From contig NZ_FNON01000010.1 of the NCBI RefSeq assembly GCF_900107045.1, positions 248,001-312,000 of the forward strand: a stretch of 64,000 nt of DNA, written 5' to 3'. Source of the DNA: Amycolatopsis xylanica. Its GTDB lineage: Bacteria > Actinomycetota > Actinomycetes > Mycobacteriales > Pseudonocardiaceae. The notes below the pieces were generated by a model. The model worked only from the letters and a program-made list of their open reading frames with translations, did no database searches and was not told the origin of the DNA. Positions 8,929 through 17,076 of the stretch are shown here, piece by piece. How positions within the stretch are numbered: the first letter of the stretch is position 1; each line of letters starts with the position of its first letter. Both the position numbers and the translations under genes were made by a program.

Positions 8929-9756
8929 ATGCGAGCGGTGTGGAGGGGAACGATCGGGTACGGGGCATTCGCCATCCCCGTCAAGGTCTATGGCGCCACC
9001 GAGGAGAACAGCATCCCGCTCAACCAGGTCCACAAGACCGACGGCGGCCGGATCAAGTTCCGCAAAGTGTGCGAGCTCGACAACGAAGAGGTCCCGCTCG
9101 AGGACATCGCCAAGGGCTACCAGGTCCCCGGCGGTGACGTCGTCATGCTCACCGAGGATGACTTCGCGAGCCTCCCGCTCCCGAACGCCGAGACCATCGA
9201 GATCCACTCGTTCGTGCCGCTCGACCAGATCGACCCGATCTACTTCACCAAGAGCTACTACCTCGAACCCGAGCCGCAGGGCACCAAGCCCTACGTCCTG
9301 CTGGTCGAGGCGCTCAAGGAGTCCGGCAAGGTCGGCATCGTCAGGGTCGCGCTCCGCCAGAAGGAGACACTCGGCGCGCTCCGGGTCTACGACCAGACGC
9401 TGCTGCTCGACACCATGCTCTGGCCCGACGAGATCCGCACCCCCGACTTCCCGTTCCAGTACGAGGACATCACCGTCACCCGCGGCGAGGTCAGGGCCGC
9501 GGTCGCGCTCATCGACGAGCTCGCCAGCGACTTCGAGCCGCGCGACTACGCCGACAGCTATCGCGAAGCCCTCGAGACGTTGATCCAGGCCAAGATCGAG
9601 GGCAGCGACCTGCTTCAGCCGACCGAGGGCGTCCAGGAAGCGGGCGTCGACGCACTGCTCGCCTCGCTCCGCAACAGCCTCCTAGCCGCTGATAAGGCCA
9701 AAGCGGCCGCGCAGGCTGCGAAGCGTGCGAACGAGAGGACTCCGCAGGGCCGATGA
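8929..9756 (+). CDS. ku: Ku protein, non-homologous end joining
   Basis: This 275-residue bacterial Ku homologue forms a ring-shaped homodimer on DNA double-strand ends and recruits LigD. Typical sequence runs from the start: 'MRAVWRGTIGYGAFAIPVKVYGATE', the zinc-less bacterial core 'FRKVCELDNEEVPLEDIAKGY', and 'SYYLEPEPQGTKPYVLLVEAL'. It ends in a Lys/Ala-rich tail ('DKAKAAAQAAKRANERTPQGR') of the kind that contacts DNA or ligase. Length is normal for the family. A TAAACT sequence about 10 nt before the ATG could be a -10 element giving a leaderless or near-leaderless message. No ligD is present in the window. The stop codon overlaps the next gene by 4 bp. Confidence 0.96.
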   Translation: MRAVWRGTIGYGAFAIPVKVYGATEENSIPLNQVHKTDGGRIKFRKVCELDNEEVPLEDIAKGYQVPGGDVVMLTEDDFASLPLPNAETIEIHSFVPLDQIDPIYFTKSYYLEPEPQGTKPYVLLVEALKESGKVGIVRVALRQKETLGALRVYDQTLLLDTMLWPDEIRTPDFPFQYEDITVTRGEVRAAVALIDELASDFEPRDYADSYREALETLIQAKIEGSDLLQPTEGVQEAGVDALLASLRNSLLAADKAKAAAQAAKRANERTPQGR

Positions 9757-10019
9757 TCGGGGAAGAGGACTACGCACGACTCCTCGAAGAAGCCTGCGGG
9801 CTGGACGACGTCGAGGCCAAGCTCGCGATGCTGCGCGCCAACGGCTTTTCGCAGGTCGACTGCATCCGCGCGCTGAGCGAGGGATCCACGCTGGCCGAAG
9901 CCAAACGAGTGGTGCATCTCAGCGAGACATGGGCCGATAGGCGCGACGCCAGCGAGCAGCTCCACGAGAACCTGAGTAGATCTACCCACGGCAATCCAGG
10001 GGACATCACGCTCCCGTAA
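9753..10019 (+). CDS. Hypothetical protein coupled to ku
   Basis: This 88-residue protein starts with the ATGA overlap at the ku stop, so it is probably translated by re-initiation after Ku. It is predicted helical and acidic, with a compact N-terminal region ('EEDYARLLEEACGLDDVEAK', 'ANGFSQVDCIRALSEGSTL') and a conserved-looking 'AEAKRVVHLSETWADRR' segment. There is no catalytic motif, signal peptide or membrane span. I do not recognise a named family. Coupling to ku suggests a role in the same stress or repair context, but that is inference only. The gene is followed by a hairpin at 10028-10086. Confidence 0.75.
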   Translation: MIGEEDYARLLEEACGLDDVEAKLAMLRANGFSQVDCIRALSEGSTLAEAKRVVHLSETWADRRDASEQLHENLSRSTHGNPGDITLP

Positions 10020-10027
10020 CGCCGCCG

Positions 10028-10086
10028 CCCAGTACAAGATCGAACCCATCGCAAGGCGGGATCGCCCGGTACTGGGGGTCTGGCGA
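10028..10086 (+). terminator. Stem-loop after the ku operon
   Basis: The arms CCCAGTAC (10028-10035) and GTACTGGG (10079-10086) are perfectly complementary, and further GC-rich pairing (GCGGGATCGCCC) lies inside. It follows the last gene of the ku unit by 8 bp. There is no U tract, so it would be an actinobacterial-type I-shaped terminator or a simple 3' stabilising structure. Confidence 0.5.
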
Positions 10087-10127
10087 ACTCCCCGGCGATT
10101 GGCCTTCGAGGGGCGGGCCATCCGTAA

Positions 10128-10170
10128 GGGTTCCGAGGTCGCGCGTGGGGAGTGTGCGGCCTCGGAACCC
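10128..10170 (+). promoter_or_regulatory. Stem-loop and possible promoter upstream of ffh
   Basis: The 11-bp perfect arms GGGTTCCGAGG (10128-10138) and CCTCGGAACCC (10160-10170) are separated by 21 nt and directly followed by GGATACGACTACC, which contains a plausible -10 (TACGAC). The stem could end upstream transcription or belong to the ffh leader. The assignment rests only on symmetry and position. Confidence 0.4.
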
Positions 10171-10223
10171 GGATACGACTACCCTCGGGGCTAAGCACCG
10201 ACGACTCAGCTGGAGCAGACCCC

Positions 10224-11744
10224 GTGTTCGACACCCTCTCCGATCGGCTCACTTCTGCGCTGCAGACACTGACGCGCAAGGGCAAGCTGTCCGACGCGGA
10301 CATCGACGCGACCGCGCGTGAGATCCGGATCGCGCTGCTCGAAGCCGATGTCGCGCTCGCCGTGGTGAAGGAATTCATCGCGAAGGTCAAGGAGCGGGCG
10401 AAGGGCGCTGAGGTCTCCGCGGCGCTCAACCCGGCTCAGCAGGTCATCAAGATCGTCAACGAGGAGCTCGTCACCATCCTCGGTGGCGAGACGCGACGGC
10501 TGAACCTTGCCAAGAACCCGCCGACCGTCATCATGCTCGCCGGTCTCCAGGGTGCTGGTAAGACGACGCTCGCCGGCAAGCTGGCCATGCACCTTAAGAA
10601 GCAGGGACACGCTCCTCTGCTCGTAGCGTGTGACCTCCAGCGTCCTAACGCCGTCACGCAGCTGCAGGTCGTCGGTGAGCGCGCGGGCGTCACGACGTTT
10701 GCCCCGGAGCCTGGCAACGGCGTAGGCGACCCTGTCGATGTAGCGCGCCGGGCGATCGAAGAGGCCAAGCACGCTCAGCACGACATCGTGCTCGTCGACA
10801 CCGCCGGCCGTCTCGGCGTCGACGAAGAGCTTATGAAGCAGGCCGCGGACATCCGCGATGCCGTCACGCCGGACGAGATCCTGTTCGTCGTCGACGCGAT
10901 GATCGGTCAGGACGCGGTCAACACCGCCGAAGCCTTCCGAGACGGTGTCGGCTTCACAGGCGTTGTGCTGACCAAGCTCGACGGTGACGCTCGCGGTGGT
11001 GCCGCGCTCTCCGTCCGGCAGGTCACCGGGCAGCCGATTCTCTTCGCCTCGAACGGCGAGAAGCTCGAAGACTTCGACGTCTTCCACCCCGACCGGATGG
11101 CCAGCCGGATCCTCGGCATGGGTGACGTCCTCTCGCTGATCGAGCAGGCCGAGCAGGCGTTCGACCAGGACCAGGCACAGAAGGCCGCCGAGAAGCTGAC
11201 CAGCGGCCAGCTGACGCTCGAGGACTTCCTGGAGCAGATGCTCGCGGTCCGCAAGATGGGGCCGATCGGGAACCTGCTCGGCATGCTGCCCGGCGCCGGC
11301 CAGATGAAGGACCAGCTCGCGCAGGTCGACGACAAGCACCTCGACCGCCTCCAGGCGATCATCCGGGGCATGACGCCTGCCGAGCGGGCCGACCCGAAGA
11401 TCATCAACGGGTCGCGGCGGCTGCGGATCGCGAATGGCTCCGGTGTGGCCGTGCGCGAGGTGAACGACCTGGTCAACCGGTTCTACGAGGCGCGCAAGAT
11501 GATGGCGCAGATGGCGGGCCGGTTCGGGTTCGGCGGTGGTGGCGGGAGCAAGAGCCGCAAGGGCAAGAAGGGTAAGAAGGGCGGGCGCGGCCCCACCCAG
11601 CCCAAGATGCGCGGCGGCTTCCCCGGCGGCATGCCGATGCTGCCGCCCGGCGGTGGGATGCCCGACCTGGGCTCGCTCGGTGGCGGGATGAACGATGTGC
11701 CGGGCTTCGACCCGTCGAAGTTCAAGCTGCCGCCGCAGAAATGA
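10224..11744 (+). CDS. ffh: Signal recognition particle protein Ffh
   Basis: This 506-residue SRP54-type GTPase binds 4.5S RNA and signal sequences and delivers ribosomes to FtsY at the membrane. GTG 10224 is chosen because the protein then begins VFDTLSDRLTSALQTL, the standard Ffh N-domain start. The G-domain shows the P-loop GLQGAGKTT (residues ~107-115), 'DTAGRLGVDEELM' and 'TKLDGDARGGAAL'. The M-domain follows ('EDFLEQMLAVRKMGPIGNLLGMLPG'). The C-terminus is extended by a Lys-rich patch and a Gly/Met/Pro-rich tail ('GGFPGGMPMLPPGGGMP'), common in actinobacteria. It overlaps the following amidohydrolase gene by 4 bp. Confidence 0.97.
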   Translation: MFDTLSDRLTSALQTLTRKGKLSDADIDATAREIRIALLEADVALAVVKEFIAKVKERAKGAEVSAALNPAQQVIKIVNEELVTILGGETRRLNLAKNPPTVIMLAGLQGAGKTTLAGKLAMHLKKQGHAPLLVACDLQRPNAVTQLQVVGERAGVTTFAPEPGNGVGDPVDVARRAIEEAKHAQHDIVLVDTAGRLGVDEELMKQAADIRDAVTPDEILFVVDAMIGQDAVNTAEAFRDGVGFTGVVLTKLDGDARGGAALSVRQVTGQPILFASNGEKLEDFDVFHPDRMASRILGMGDVLSLIEQAEQAFDQDQAQKAAEKLTSGQLTLEDFLEQMLAVRKMGPIGNLLGMLPGAGQMKDQLAQVDDKHLDRLQAIIRGMTPAERADPKIINGSRRLRIANGSGVAVREVNDLVNRFYEARKMMAQMAGRFGFGGGGGSKSRKGKKGKKGGRGPTQPKMRGGFPGGMPMLPPGGGMPDLGSLGGGMNDVPGFDPSKFKLPPQK

Positions 11745-12811
11745 CCGCACTGCACCTGCGCGGGGTCGTGCTGCCGGACGACGAGCGGCGCGACCTGTGG
11801 ATCACCGATGGCCGCATCACCAGCGAACCGGTTCCGGGCGCGGAGACCATCGAGGGTTTCCTCGTCCCGGGCCTGGTCGACGCGCATTGCCACCCCGGGC
11901 TCAGCGCGACCGGCGCCACCTCGCTCGAGGAGGCGGCCGAGCAGGCCAAGACCGACCGCGACGCGGGCACGCTGCTGATCCGCGACTGCGGTCTTCCGCT
12001 CGACGTCCGGCCGTTGCAGGCGCGCGGCGATCTGCCGCGGATCATTCGCGCGGGCCAGCATCTCGCGCTGGTCAAGCGGTACATCCCCGGCTTCGGGATC
12101 GAGCTCGACGATCCCGAGCAGCTGCCCGCGGCCGTCGCCGAGCAGGCCAAGAACAGCGACGGCTGGGTCAAGCTCGTCGGTGACTGGATCGACCGGAGCG
12201 TGGGCGACCTCGCGCCGTTGTGGCCGGACGATGTCCTCGCCGAGGCCATCGAGGTCGCCCATGACGCCGGCGCCAAGGTCACCGCGCACGTGTTCGGCGA
12301 GCACGCGCTCGACGGCCTGCTCAACGCCGGGATCGACTGCCTCGAGCACGGCACGGGCCTGTCCGCCGACCAGCTCGACGGCATGGCGAAGAACAACGTC
12401 GCGCTCGTGCCGACGCTGATCAACATCGACAACTTCCCCGGCATCGCCGACAAGGCCACGCGCTTCCCGACCTATGCCGACCACATGCGCGCGCTGCACG
12501 CCGGCGTCGGGGAGATGGTCGCCGGCGCCGTCGAGGCGGGCGTCTCCGTCTACGCGGGGAGCGACGCGGGCGGGATGGTCGCGCACGGCCGTCTCGTCGA
12601 CGAGATCGAGGCGCTGCACCGCGCGGGCATGACCACCGAGCAGGCGCTGGGTTCGGCTTCCTGGGCCGCTCGCGAGTGGCTCGGCTATCAGGGCATCGTC
12701 GACGGCGCCCACGCCGACCTGCTGGTCTACGCCACGGATCCGCGCGAAGACCTCGGCGTTCTCCGGCATCCCACGCACATCATCCTGCGTGGCGTCGTAT
12801 GTGGCACCTGA
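11741..12811 (+). CDS. Amidohydrolase family protein
   Basis: This 356-residue metal-dependent hydrolase has the imidazolonepropionase-like fold. Visible landmarks are the first metal motif 'VDAHCHPGL' (~residue 48), 'KVTAHVFGEHAL' and 'DCLEHGTGLS' supplying metal His residues, and 'VYAGSDAGGMVAHG' with the catalytic Asp. The C-terminal half of the sandwich ends 'DGAHADLLVYATDPREDL'. The substrate cannot be told from sequence. It starts within the ffh stop (ATGA), so it is translationally coupled to ffh; in related actinomycetes an amidohydrolase sits in this position between ffh and rpsP. It has no signal peptide and is cytoplasmic. Confidence 0.9.
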   Translation: MTALHLRGVVLPDDERRDLWITDGRITSEPVPGAETIEGFLVPGLVDAHCHPGLSATGATSLEEAAEQAKTDRDAGTLLIRDCGLPLDVRPLQARGDLPRIIRAGQHLALVKRYIPGFGIELDDPEQLPAAVAEQAKNSDGWVKLVGDWIDRSVGDLAPLWPDDVLAEAIEVAHDAGAKVTAHVFGEHALDGLLNAGIDCLEHGTGLSADQLDGMAKNNVALVPTLINIDNFPGIADKATRFPTYADHMRALHAGVGEMVAGAVEAGVSVYAGSDAGGMVAHGRLVDEIEALHRAGMTTEQALGSASWAAREWLGYQGIVDGAHADLLVYATDPREDLGVLRHPTHIILRGVVCGT

Positions 12812-12848
12812 CGCAGCGCGCCACGGCCTGGTGACCTAGCGTAGGAGT

Positions 12849-13586
12849 GTGGTGGACCGAGAGCCAGATCAGGACGTCCGTGCCGGACTCGTGCTCGGCG
12901 CCCACTGGGGCTTTCTCGCCTTCTTCATCGGCATCGGCGGCTACCACCTCGCCAACCTGCTGATCGCGGTCTTCTTCTCCGGTCACTTCGGCGGCTTCGA
13001 CCAGCTCGAACTCCACGATGTCGGCCCGCTGCTGCTGGTCGCGTTCGTGCCGAACCTGCTGCTGGGCCTGGGACCGCTGATCGGGTCCAAGCTCTGGGGA
13101 CTCGGCCTGCGCGTCGACTTCGGGACGATCGGCCTGCGTGACATCAAGGTCGGCCTGGCCTGCGGCGGGTTCGCGCTGCTGGCCGGATACCTGGCCAACC
13201 TGGTGCTGATCGCGGTCTACGGAACCGAGCGAGCCTCCGAGAATCCGCTTACCGACTTCTCAAGCGAGCTGGGCGGATCCAGGCTCTGGCTGGTGCTGGC
13301 CGCCCTGATCGTCGTGCTGGCCGCGCCGCTCACCGAAGAGCTGCTCGTGCGCGGCGCGCTCTGGTCGGCGCTCGACCGCTACAAGATCCCGCAATGGGTG
13401 ACGCTGGTGCTGACCGCGATCGTCTTCGCGCATCTGCACGGTGAGCCGACGCGCACGATCGCCTTGTTCGCCCAAGGCATCATGATCGGCCTCGCCAGGT
13501 ACTTCACCGGAAACGCCGGCGCGGCCGTCGTCGCGCACGCCGCCAACAACCTGCCGCCCGCGCTTTTGCTGCTCGGCGGTAACTGA
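12849..13586 (+). CDS. CPBP family intramembrane glutamic endopeptidase
   Basis: This 245-residue polytopic membrane protein of the CAAX-protease/bacteriocin-processing (Abi) family has about six hydrophobic segments. The diagnostic motif is 'APLTEELLVRGALWSAL' (EExxxR, ~residues 161-177), followed by 'TAIVFAHLHGEP' and 'AAVVAHAANNLPPALLLL', which supply the two conserved His/Asn motifs of the active site. Targets are unknown; family members process prenylated or membrane peptides or act in signalling. GTG 12849 is used, and a second GTG directly follows. A GTAGGAG sequence before the start is the likely ribosome binding site. A paralogue follows 57 bp downstream. Confidence 0.88.
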   Translation: MVDREPDQDVRAGLVLGAHWGFLAFFIGIGGYHLANLLIAVFFSGHFGGFDQLELHDVGPLLLVAFVPNLLLGLGPLIGSKLWGLGLRVDFGTIGLRDIKVGLACGGFALLAGYLANLVLIAVYGTERASENPLTDFSSELGGSRLWLVLAALIVVLAAPLTEELLVRGALWSALDRYKIPQWVTLVLTAIVFAHLHGEPTRTIALFAQGIMIGLARYFTGNAGAAVVAHAANNLPPALLLLGGN

Positions 13587-13643
13587 CCGGACACGCACAG
13601 CGGCGCTAGGCTCACCATCAACCCAGACCACGGAGGATCGGCT

Positions 13644-14405
13644 GTGACAGCTCAAGAGCCGGCTTCCTCCGTCTTGGACGAGGATCCGCCGAGACCGCCT
13701 CGCTGGGGATTCGGCGCCTTCCTGCTCGTCGAGGCGGTGCTGCTCGCGTCGGCCGCGTTCGTCGGCGTGCTGCTCGGCGACAGGCCGTCCGGCCAGCCGA
13801 TCCCTGTCCGCGACGTGCTCATCGGCACGGCGGCCCCGACCATGACGGCCGCGGCGGTGGCGTTGCTGATCACCAGGCTCAGGGGCAACGGCCCGGTCGC
13901 CGACCTGCGCCTGGCCTGGCGCTGGGCCGACGTCCGCACCGGGCTCAAGTTCGGGGTGCTCGGACTGGTACTGACGTCGATCGGCGCCTACGTGTGGACC
14001 CAGCTCGTCGGCGACCGGAACGCGACCTCCGCCATCAGCGCGCTGGTCGGGGACCAGAAGATGTCCGTCTCGGCCGCGGTCGCGATGTTCCTCTACCTCT
14101 GGCTGCTCGGCCCGATCTGCGAGGAGGTCATCTACCGCGGCCTGCTCTGGGGCGCGGTCGAACGGCTGCACTGGAGCAACGAGCGCGTCGGCAGGACGGC
14201 GGCCTTCGTGCTCTCGACCGCGGTGTTCGCGGCCAGCCACCTCGAACCGCTGCGGACCACGCTGCTGATCGTGATCTCCATCCCGATCGGCCTCGCGCGG
14301 CTGGTCACCGGGCGCCTGCTCGGCAGCGTCGTCGCGCACCAGATGAACAACTTCCTCCCGGCGCTCGCGATCTTGCTGACCTCGCTCGGCATCGCCACGA
14401 TCTAG
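13644..14405 (+). CDS. CPBP family intramembrane glutamic endopeptidase (second copy)
   Basis: This 253-residue membrane protease is related to the preceding gene. Motif 1 is 'GPICEEVIYRGLLWGAVERL' (EExxxR), motif 2 'TAVFAASHLEPLRT', and motif 3 'GSVVAHQMNNFLPALAILL'. The N-terminus has a ~25-residue Pro-rich cytoplasmic segment before the first hydrophobic helix. GTG 13644 is preceded by CGGAGGATCG, a good ribosome binding site. A TAGGCT sequence at ~13606 may be a -10 element, so it could have its own promoter despite the short gap. Two adjacent copies suggest duplication and divergence; sequence identity between them is low outside the motifs. Confidence 0.88.
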   Translation: MTAQEPASSVLDEDPPRPPRWGFGAFLLVEAVLLASAAFVGVLLGDRPSGQPIPVRDVLIGTAAPTMTAAAVALLITRLRGNGPVADLRLAWRWADVRTGLKFGVLGLVLTSIGAYVWTQLVGDRNATSAISALVGDQKMSVSAAVAMFLYLWLLGPICEEVIYRGLLWGAVERLHWSNERVGRTAAFVLSTAVFAASHLEPLRTTLLIVISIPIGLARLVTGRLLGSVVAHQMNNFLPALAILLTSLGIATI

Positions 14406-14573
14406 CCTGCCGCGCAGGTCGCTGAGGCCATCTGGCAGAATGTTCCCTTGCTTGCCTCGGCCGGACCCTCTCACCGCGCCGGAGCTCCTGACATTTGGTG
14501 CCCAAATCCGTATCCCCACACGGACCGCTGGGCGTCGACCTTGCAGCGAGAGAACTGAGGAGTACCCACACCC
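14406..14573 (+). promoter_or_regulatory. Promoter/leader region of the rpsP operon
   Basis: These 168 nt separate the CPBP gene from rpsP. A CTGGCAGAATG stretch near 14432 offers a possible -10 (CAGAAT), and CTGAGGAGT shortly before the GTG start is a strong ribosome binding site. No classic riboswitch was recognised. The element calls are tentative; the region's role follows from its position upstream of a ribosomal operon. Confidence 0.35.
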
Positions 14574-15008
14574 GTGGCCGTCAAGATCAAGCTTCAGCGC
14601 CTTGGCAAGATCCGTGCGCCGTACTACCGGATCATCGTCGCCGACGCGCGCACCCGTCGTGATGGCAAGGCCATCGAGACGATCGGCAAGTACCACCCGA
14701 AGGAGGAGCCCTCCTTCATCGAGGTCGACACCGAGCGGGCGCAGCACTGGCTGAAGGTCGGCGCGCAGCCCACCGAGCCGGTCCAGCGCATCCTCGAGAT
14801 CACCGGTGACTGGCAGAAGTTCAAGGGCCTCCCGGGCGCCGAGGGCACGCTGAAGGTCGCGGAGCCGAAGCCGTCCAAGCAGGACCTCTTCAACGCCGCG
14901 CTCGCCGCCGCCGGTGACACCGCTTCGAACGAGGCCACCACGCCGAAGTCGAAGAAGGCCCCCAAGAAGACCGAGGACAAGGCCGAGGGAGAGAAGGCCG
15001 AAGCGTGA
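14574..15008 (+). CDS. rpsP: 30S ribosomal protein S16
   Basis: This 144-residue S16 homologue starts GTG ('VAVKIKLQRLGKIRAPYYRIIVAD'), preceded by GAGGAG. The core S16 fold covers ~80 residues ('GKAIETIGKYHPKEEPSFIEV', 'WLKVGAQPTEPVQRIL'). It binds 16S rRNA early in 30S assembly. The C-terminus carries a long Lys/Glu/Ala-rich tail ('TPKSKKAPKKTEDKAEGEK'), common in actinobacterial S16 and probably disordered. It overlaps the KH-domain gene by 4 bp in the conserved rpsP-KH-rimM-trmD-rplS order. Confidence 0.97.
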   Translation: MAVKIKLQRLGKIRAPYYRIIVADARTRRDGKAIETIGKYHPKEEPSFIEVDTERAQHWLKVGAQPTEPVQRILEITGDWQKFKGLPGAEGTLKVAEPKPSKQDLFNAALAAAGDTASNEATTPKSKKAPKKTEDKAEGEKAEA

Positions 15009-15244
15009 GCTTCCTCGCCGACTCACTCGAACACCTCGTTCGCGGCATCGTCGACAACCCGGACGAGGTGAGGGTCGAACTGCTGACCACTCGCCGCGGC
15101 CGGACCCTCGAGGTGCACGTGCACCCCGACGATCTCGGCAAGGTGATCGGTCGCGGTGGTCGTACCGCGACCGCCCTGCGCACGGTCATGGGCGGCATCG
15201 GTGGCCGCGGCGTCCGCGTGGACGTCGTCGACACCGACCGCTGA
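15005..15244 (+). CDS. khpA: KH-domain RNA-binding protein (KhpA-like)
   Basis: This 79-residue protein consists of a single KH domain with the RNA-binding 'GxxG' loop in 'LGKVIGRGGRTATALRTVM'. Small KH proteins of this type (KhpA/YlqC) bind RNA and influence ribosome biogenesis and cell division in Gram-positives. GTG 15005 overlaps the rpsP stop by 4 bp, and rimM follows after 21 bp, so it is part of the rpsP operon. The gene symbol follows homology and conserved position between rpsP and rimM. Confidence 0.93.
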   Translation: MSFLADSLEHLVRGIVDNPDEVRVELLTTRRGRTLEVHVHPDDLGKVIGRGGRTATALRTVMGGIGGRGVRVDVVDTDR

Positions 15245-15265
15245 CGCAGAACAGGGCAGAACACA

Positions 15266-15775
15266 GTGCAGGTCGTAGTGGGCAGGGTCGCGAAGGCGCA
15301 CGGCATCAACGGTGAACTCGCCGTCGACGTGCACACCGACTCTCCCGATCAGCGCTTCGCCGTCGGCAAGGCCATGACGACGAAGCTGCGTGACGGCTCA
15401 CACCGTGAACTCACCGTGGCAGCCGCCCGCTCACACAGCGGGCGGCTGCTCGTGCGTTTCACGGAGGTCGTGACCAGGGACGTGGCGGAGACCCTGCGGG
15501 GCGCGCTGCTGCTCGCGGACACGGCGGACCTCGCGCCGACGGATGACCCGGACGAGTTCTACGACCACGAGCTCGAAGGCCTCCGCGCTGAGCTCGTGGA
15601 CGGCACCGTGGTCGGCAAGGTGATCGAGGTCCTGCACTCGGCGGCGGGCGAGCTGCTTTCGCTCGACCGCGACGGCCGGACGGTGCTCGTGCCGTTCGTG
15701 CGCGCGATCGTGCCGACCGTCGACATCGCCGGTGGCCGGGTCGTCCTGGACCCGCCGGAAGGACTGCTGGACTAA
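15266..15775 (+). CDS. rimM: Ribosome maturation factor RimM
   Basis: This 169-residue 16S rRNA processing protein binds S19 during 30S head maturation. The N-terminal beta-barrel begins 'VQVVVGRVAKAHGINGELAVDVHTD' and has the typical 'VRFTEVVTRDVAETLRGALL'. The PRC-barrel half has 'DEFYDHELEGLRAELVDG' and ends 'VDIAGGRVVLDPPEGLLD'. GTG 15266 is chosen for homology to the family start. The stop codon is immediately followed by the trmD GTG with no spacer. Confidence 0.96.
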   Translation: MQVVVGRVAKAHGINGELAVDVHTDSPDQRFAVGKAMTTKLRDGSHRELTVAAARSHSGRLLVRFTEVVTRDVAETLRGALLLADTADLAPTDDPDEFYDHELEGLRAELVDGTVVGKVIEVLHSAAGELLSLDRDGRTVLVPFVRAIVPTVDIAGGRVVLDPPEGLLD

Positions 15776-16522
15776 GTGCGCATCGACGTCGTCACGATCT
15801 TCCCCGAGTACCTCGACCCGCTGAGGGCCGCGCTGCTGGGCAGGGCGATCGAACGCGGGCTCATCGAGATCGGCGTGCGCGACCTGCGTGACTGGACGCA
15901 GGACGTGCACCGCGCCGTCGACGACGCGCCCTACGGCGGTGGCCCCGGCATGGTCATGAAGCCGCAGATCTGGGGCCCCGCGCTCGACGAGGTCTGCGGT
16001 GACAAGACCAGGCTCGTCGTGCCGACGCCGGCGGGCCGCCCGTTCACCCAGGCGATGGCGCACGAGTTCGCCGCGGAGGAGCACCTGGTGTTCGCCTGCG
16101 GCCGCTACGAGGGCATCGACCAGCGGGTGATCGACGACGCCGCGCGCCGGATGCCGGTCGACGAGGTGTCGATCGGCGACTACGTGCTGGTCGGCGGCGA
16201 GGCCGCGGTGCTGGTGATGGTCGAGGCCGTCGTCCGGCTGCTGCCCGGGGTGCTCGGCAACAAGCTCTCCGCCGAGCAGGACTCGTTCTCCGACGGCCTG
16301 CTCGAAGGACCCAGTTACACCCGCCCGGAAGTCTGGCGTGAGCTGGCCGTTCCGGACGTCCTGCGCTCGGGGAACCACGCGCTGGTCGACCGCTGGCGCC
16401 GTGATCAGGCGCTGGAGCGGACCGCCCGGCGACGCCCCGAGCTCATCGACCGGCTGCCCGAGGGTAGTCTCGACAAACACGATCTCCGGCTTCTCGAGAG
16501 TCTTCGCGAGGCCTCGGAGTAG
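15776..16522 (+). CDS. trmD: tRNA (guanine-N1)-methyltransferase TrmD
   Basis: This 248-residue SPOUT-class enzyme methylates G37 of tRNAs using S-adenosylmethionine, preventing +1 frameshifting. Landmarks are 'MRIDVVTIFPEYLDPLR' at the start, 'DDAPYGGGPGMVMKP', the trefoil-knot SAM-binding segment 'VFACGRYEGIDQRV' and 'SIGDYVLVGGEAAVLVMVEA'. The end, 'LEGPSYTRPEVW' onward, carries the tRNA-contacting C-domain. It starts with GTG directly after the rimM TAA. Confidence 0.97.
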   Translation: MRIDVVTIFPEYLDPLRAALLGRAIERGLIEIGVRDLRDWTQDVHRAVDDAPYGGGPGMVMKPQIWGPALDEVCGDKTRLVVPTPAGRPFTQAMAHEFAAEEHLVFACGRYEGIDQRVIDDAARRMPVDEVSIGDYVLVGGEAAVLVMVEAVVRLLPGVLGNKLSAEQDSFSDGLLEGPSYTRPEVWRELAVPDVLRSGNHALVDRWRRDQALERTARRRPELIDRLPEGSLDKHDLRLLESLREASE

Positions 16523-16551
16523 GCCCCATGCAGGGGTCGGGTAGCTATCTG

Positions 16552-16557
16552 TAATAC
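16552..16557 (+). promoter_or_regulatory. Possible -10 box upstream of rplS
   Basis: TAATAC preceded by TG in the 154-nt trmD-rplS gap resembles an extended -10 element. No good -35 sequence is seen at 17 bp. A separate rplS promoter would allow L19 to be made independently of trmD. A likely ribosome binding site (GACGAGGACGG) precedes the rplS ATG. Confidence 0.35.
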
Positions 16558-16676
16558 TTGACCGGTTGGCGTGAGCAGGCCTTCCGCCGACCACAGCCCC
16601 CGGGTTCGAGCGCAGTTCAATCCGCGCGCGCCCGGAAGTACGCAAGCCACACTGAAATGACGAGGACGGACCACCG

Positions 16677-17045
16677 ATGAACACCCTGGACGCACTGGAC
16701 GCGCACTCGCTGCGTTCCGACATCCCGGACTTTCGCCCCGGCGACACGCTGAAGGTTCACGTCCGCGTCATCGAGGGCAACCGTGAGCGGAACCAGATCT
16801 TCCAGGGCGTCGTGATCCGCCGCCAGAACGGTGGCATCCGCGAGACCTTCACCGTGCGTAAGGTCTCGTTCGGTGTCGGCGTGGAGCGCACCTTCCCGGT
16901 ACACTCGCCGAACATCGCCCAGATCGAGGTGCACAAGCGCGGCGACGTGCGTCGCGCCAAGCTGTACTACCTCCGCGACCTGCGCGGCAAGGCGGCCAAG
17001 ATCAAGGAGCGCCGCGAAAACCGCGAGACGACCTCCGCTTCCTAA
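16677..17045 (+). CDS. rplS: 50S ribosomal protein L19
   Basis: This 122-residue L19 homologue sits at the 30S-50S interface. The sequence is typical throughout: 'DIPDFRPGDTLKVHVRVIEGN', 'ERNQIFQGVVIRRQNGGIRETF' and 'VRKVSFGVGVERTFPVHSPN', ending with 'RRAKLYYLRDLRGKAAKIKERR'. Normal length. It is the last ribosomal gene of the rpsP cluster, followed by lepB after 31 bp. Confidence 0.97.
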   Translation: MNTLDALDAHSLRSDIPDFRPGDTLKVHVRVIEGNRERNQIFQGVVIRRQNGGIRETFTVRKVSFGVGVERTFPVHSPNIAQIEVHKRGDVRRAKLYYLRDLRGKAAKIKERRENRETTSAS

Positions 17046-17076
17046 GCCTTTACGCGGAGAACGGTAGCCTGGCGAC

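Noticed and set aside
10206..11750. Minus-strand frame of over 500 codons opposite ffh
   Set aside because: A shadow of a highly biased conserved gene; its translation has no domain structure.
13260..15026. Minus-strand frame across the CPBP genes and rpsP
   Set aside because: The product is Arg/Asp/Gly-rich with no family, and it lies opposite three well-supported genes.
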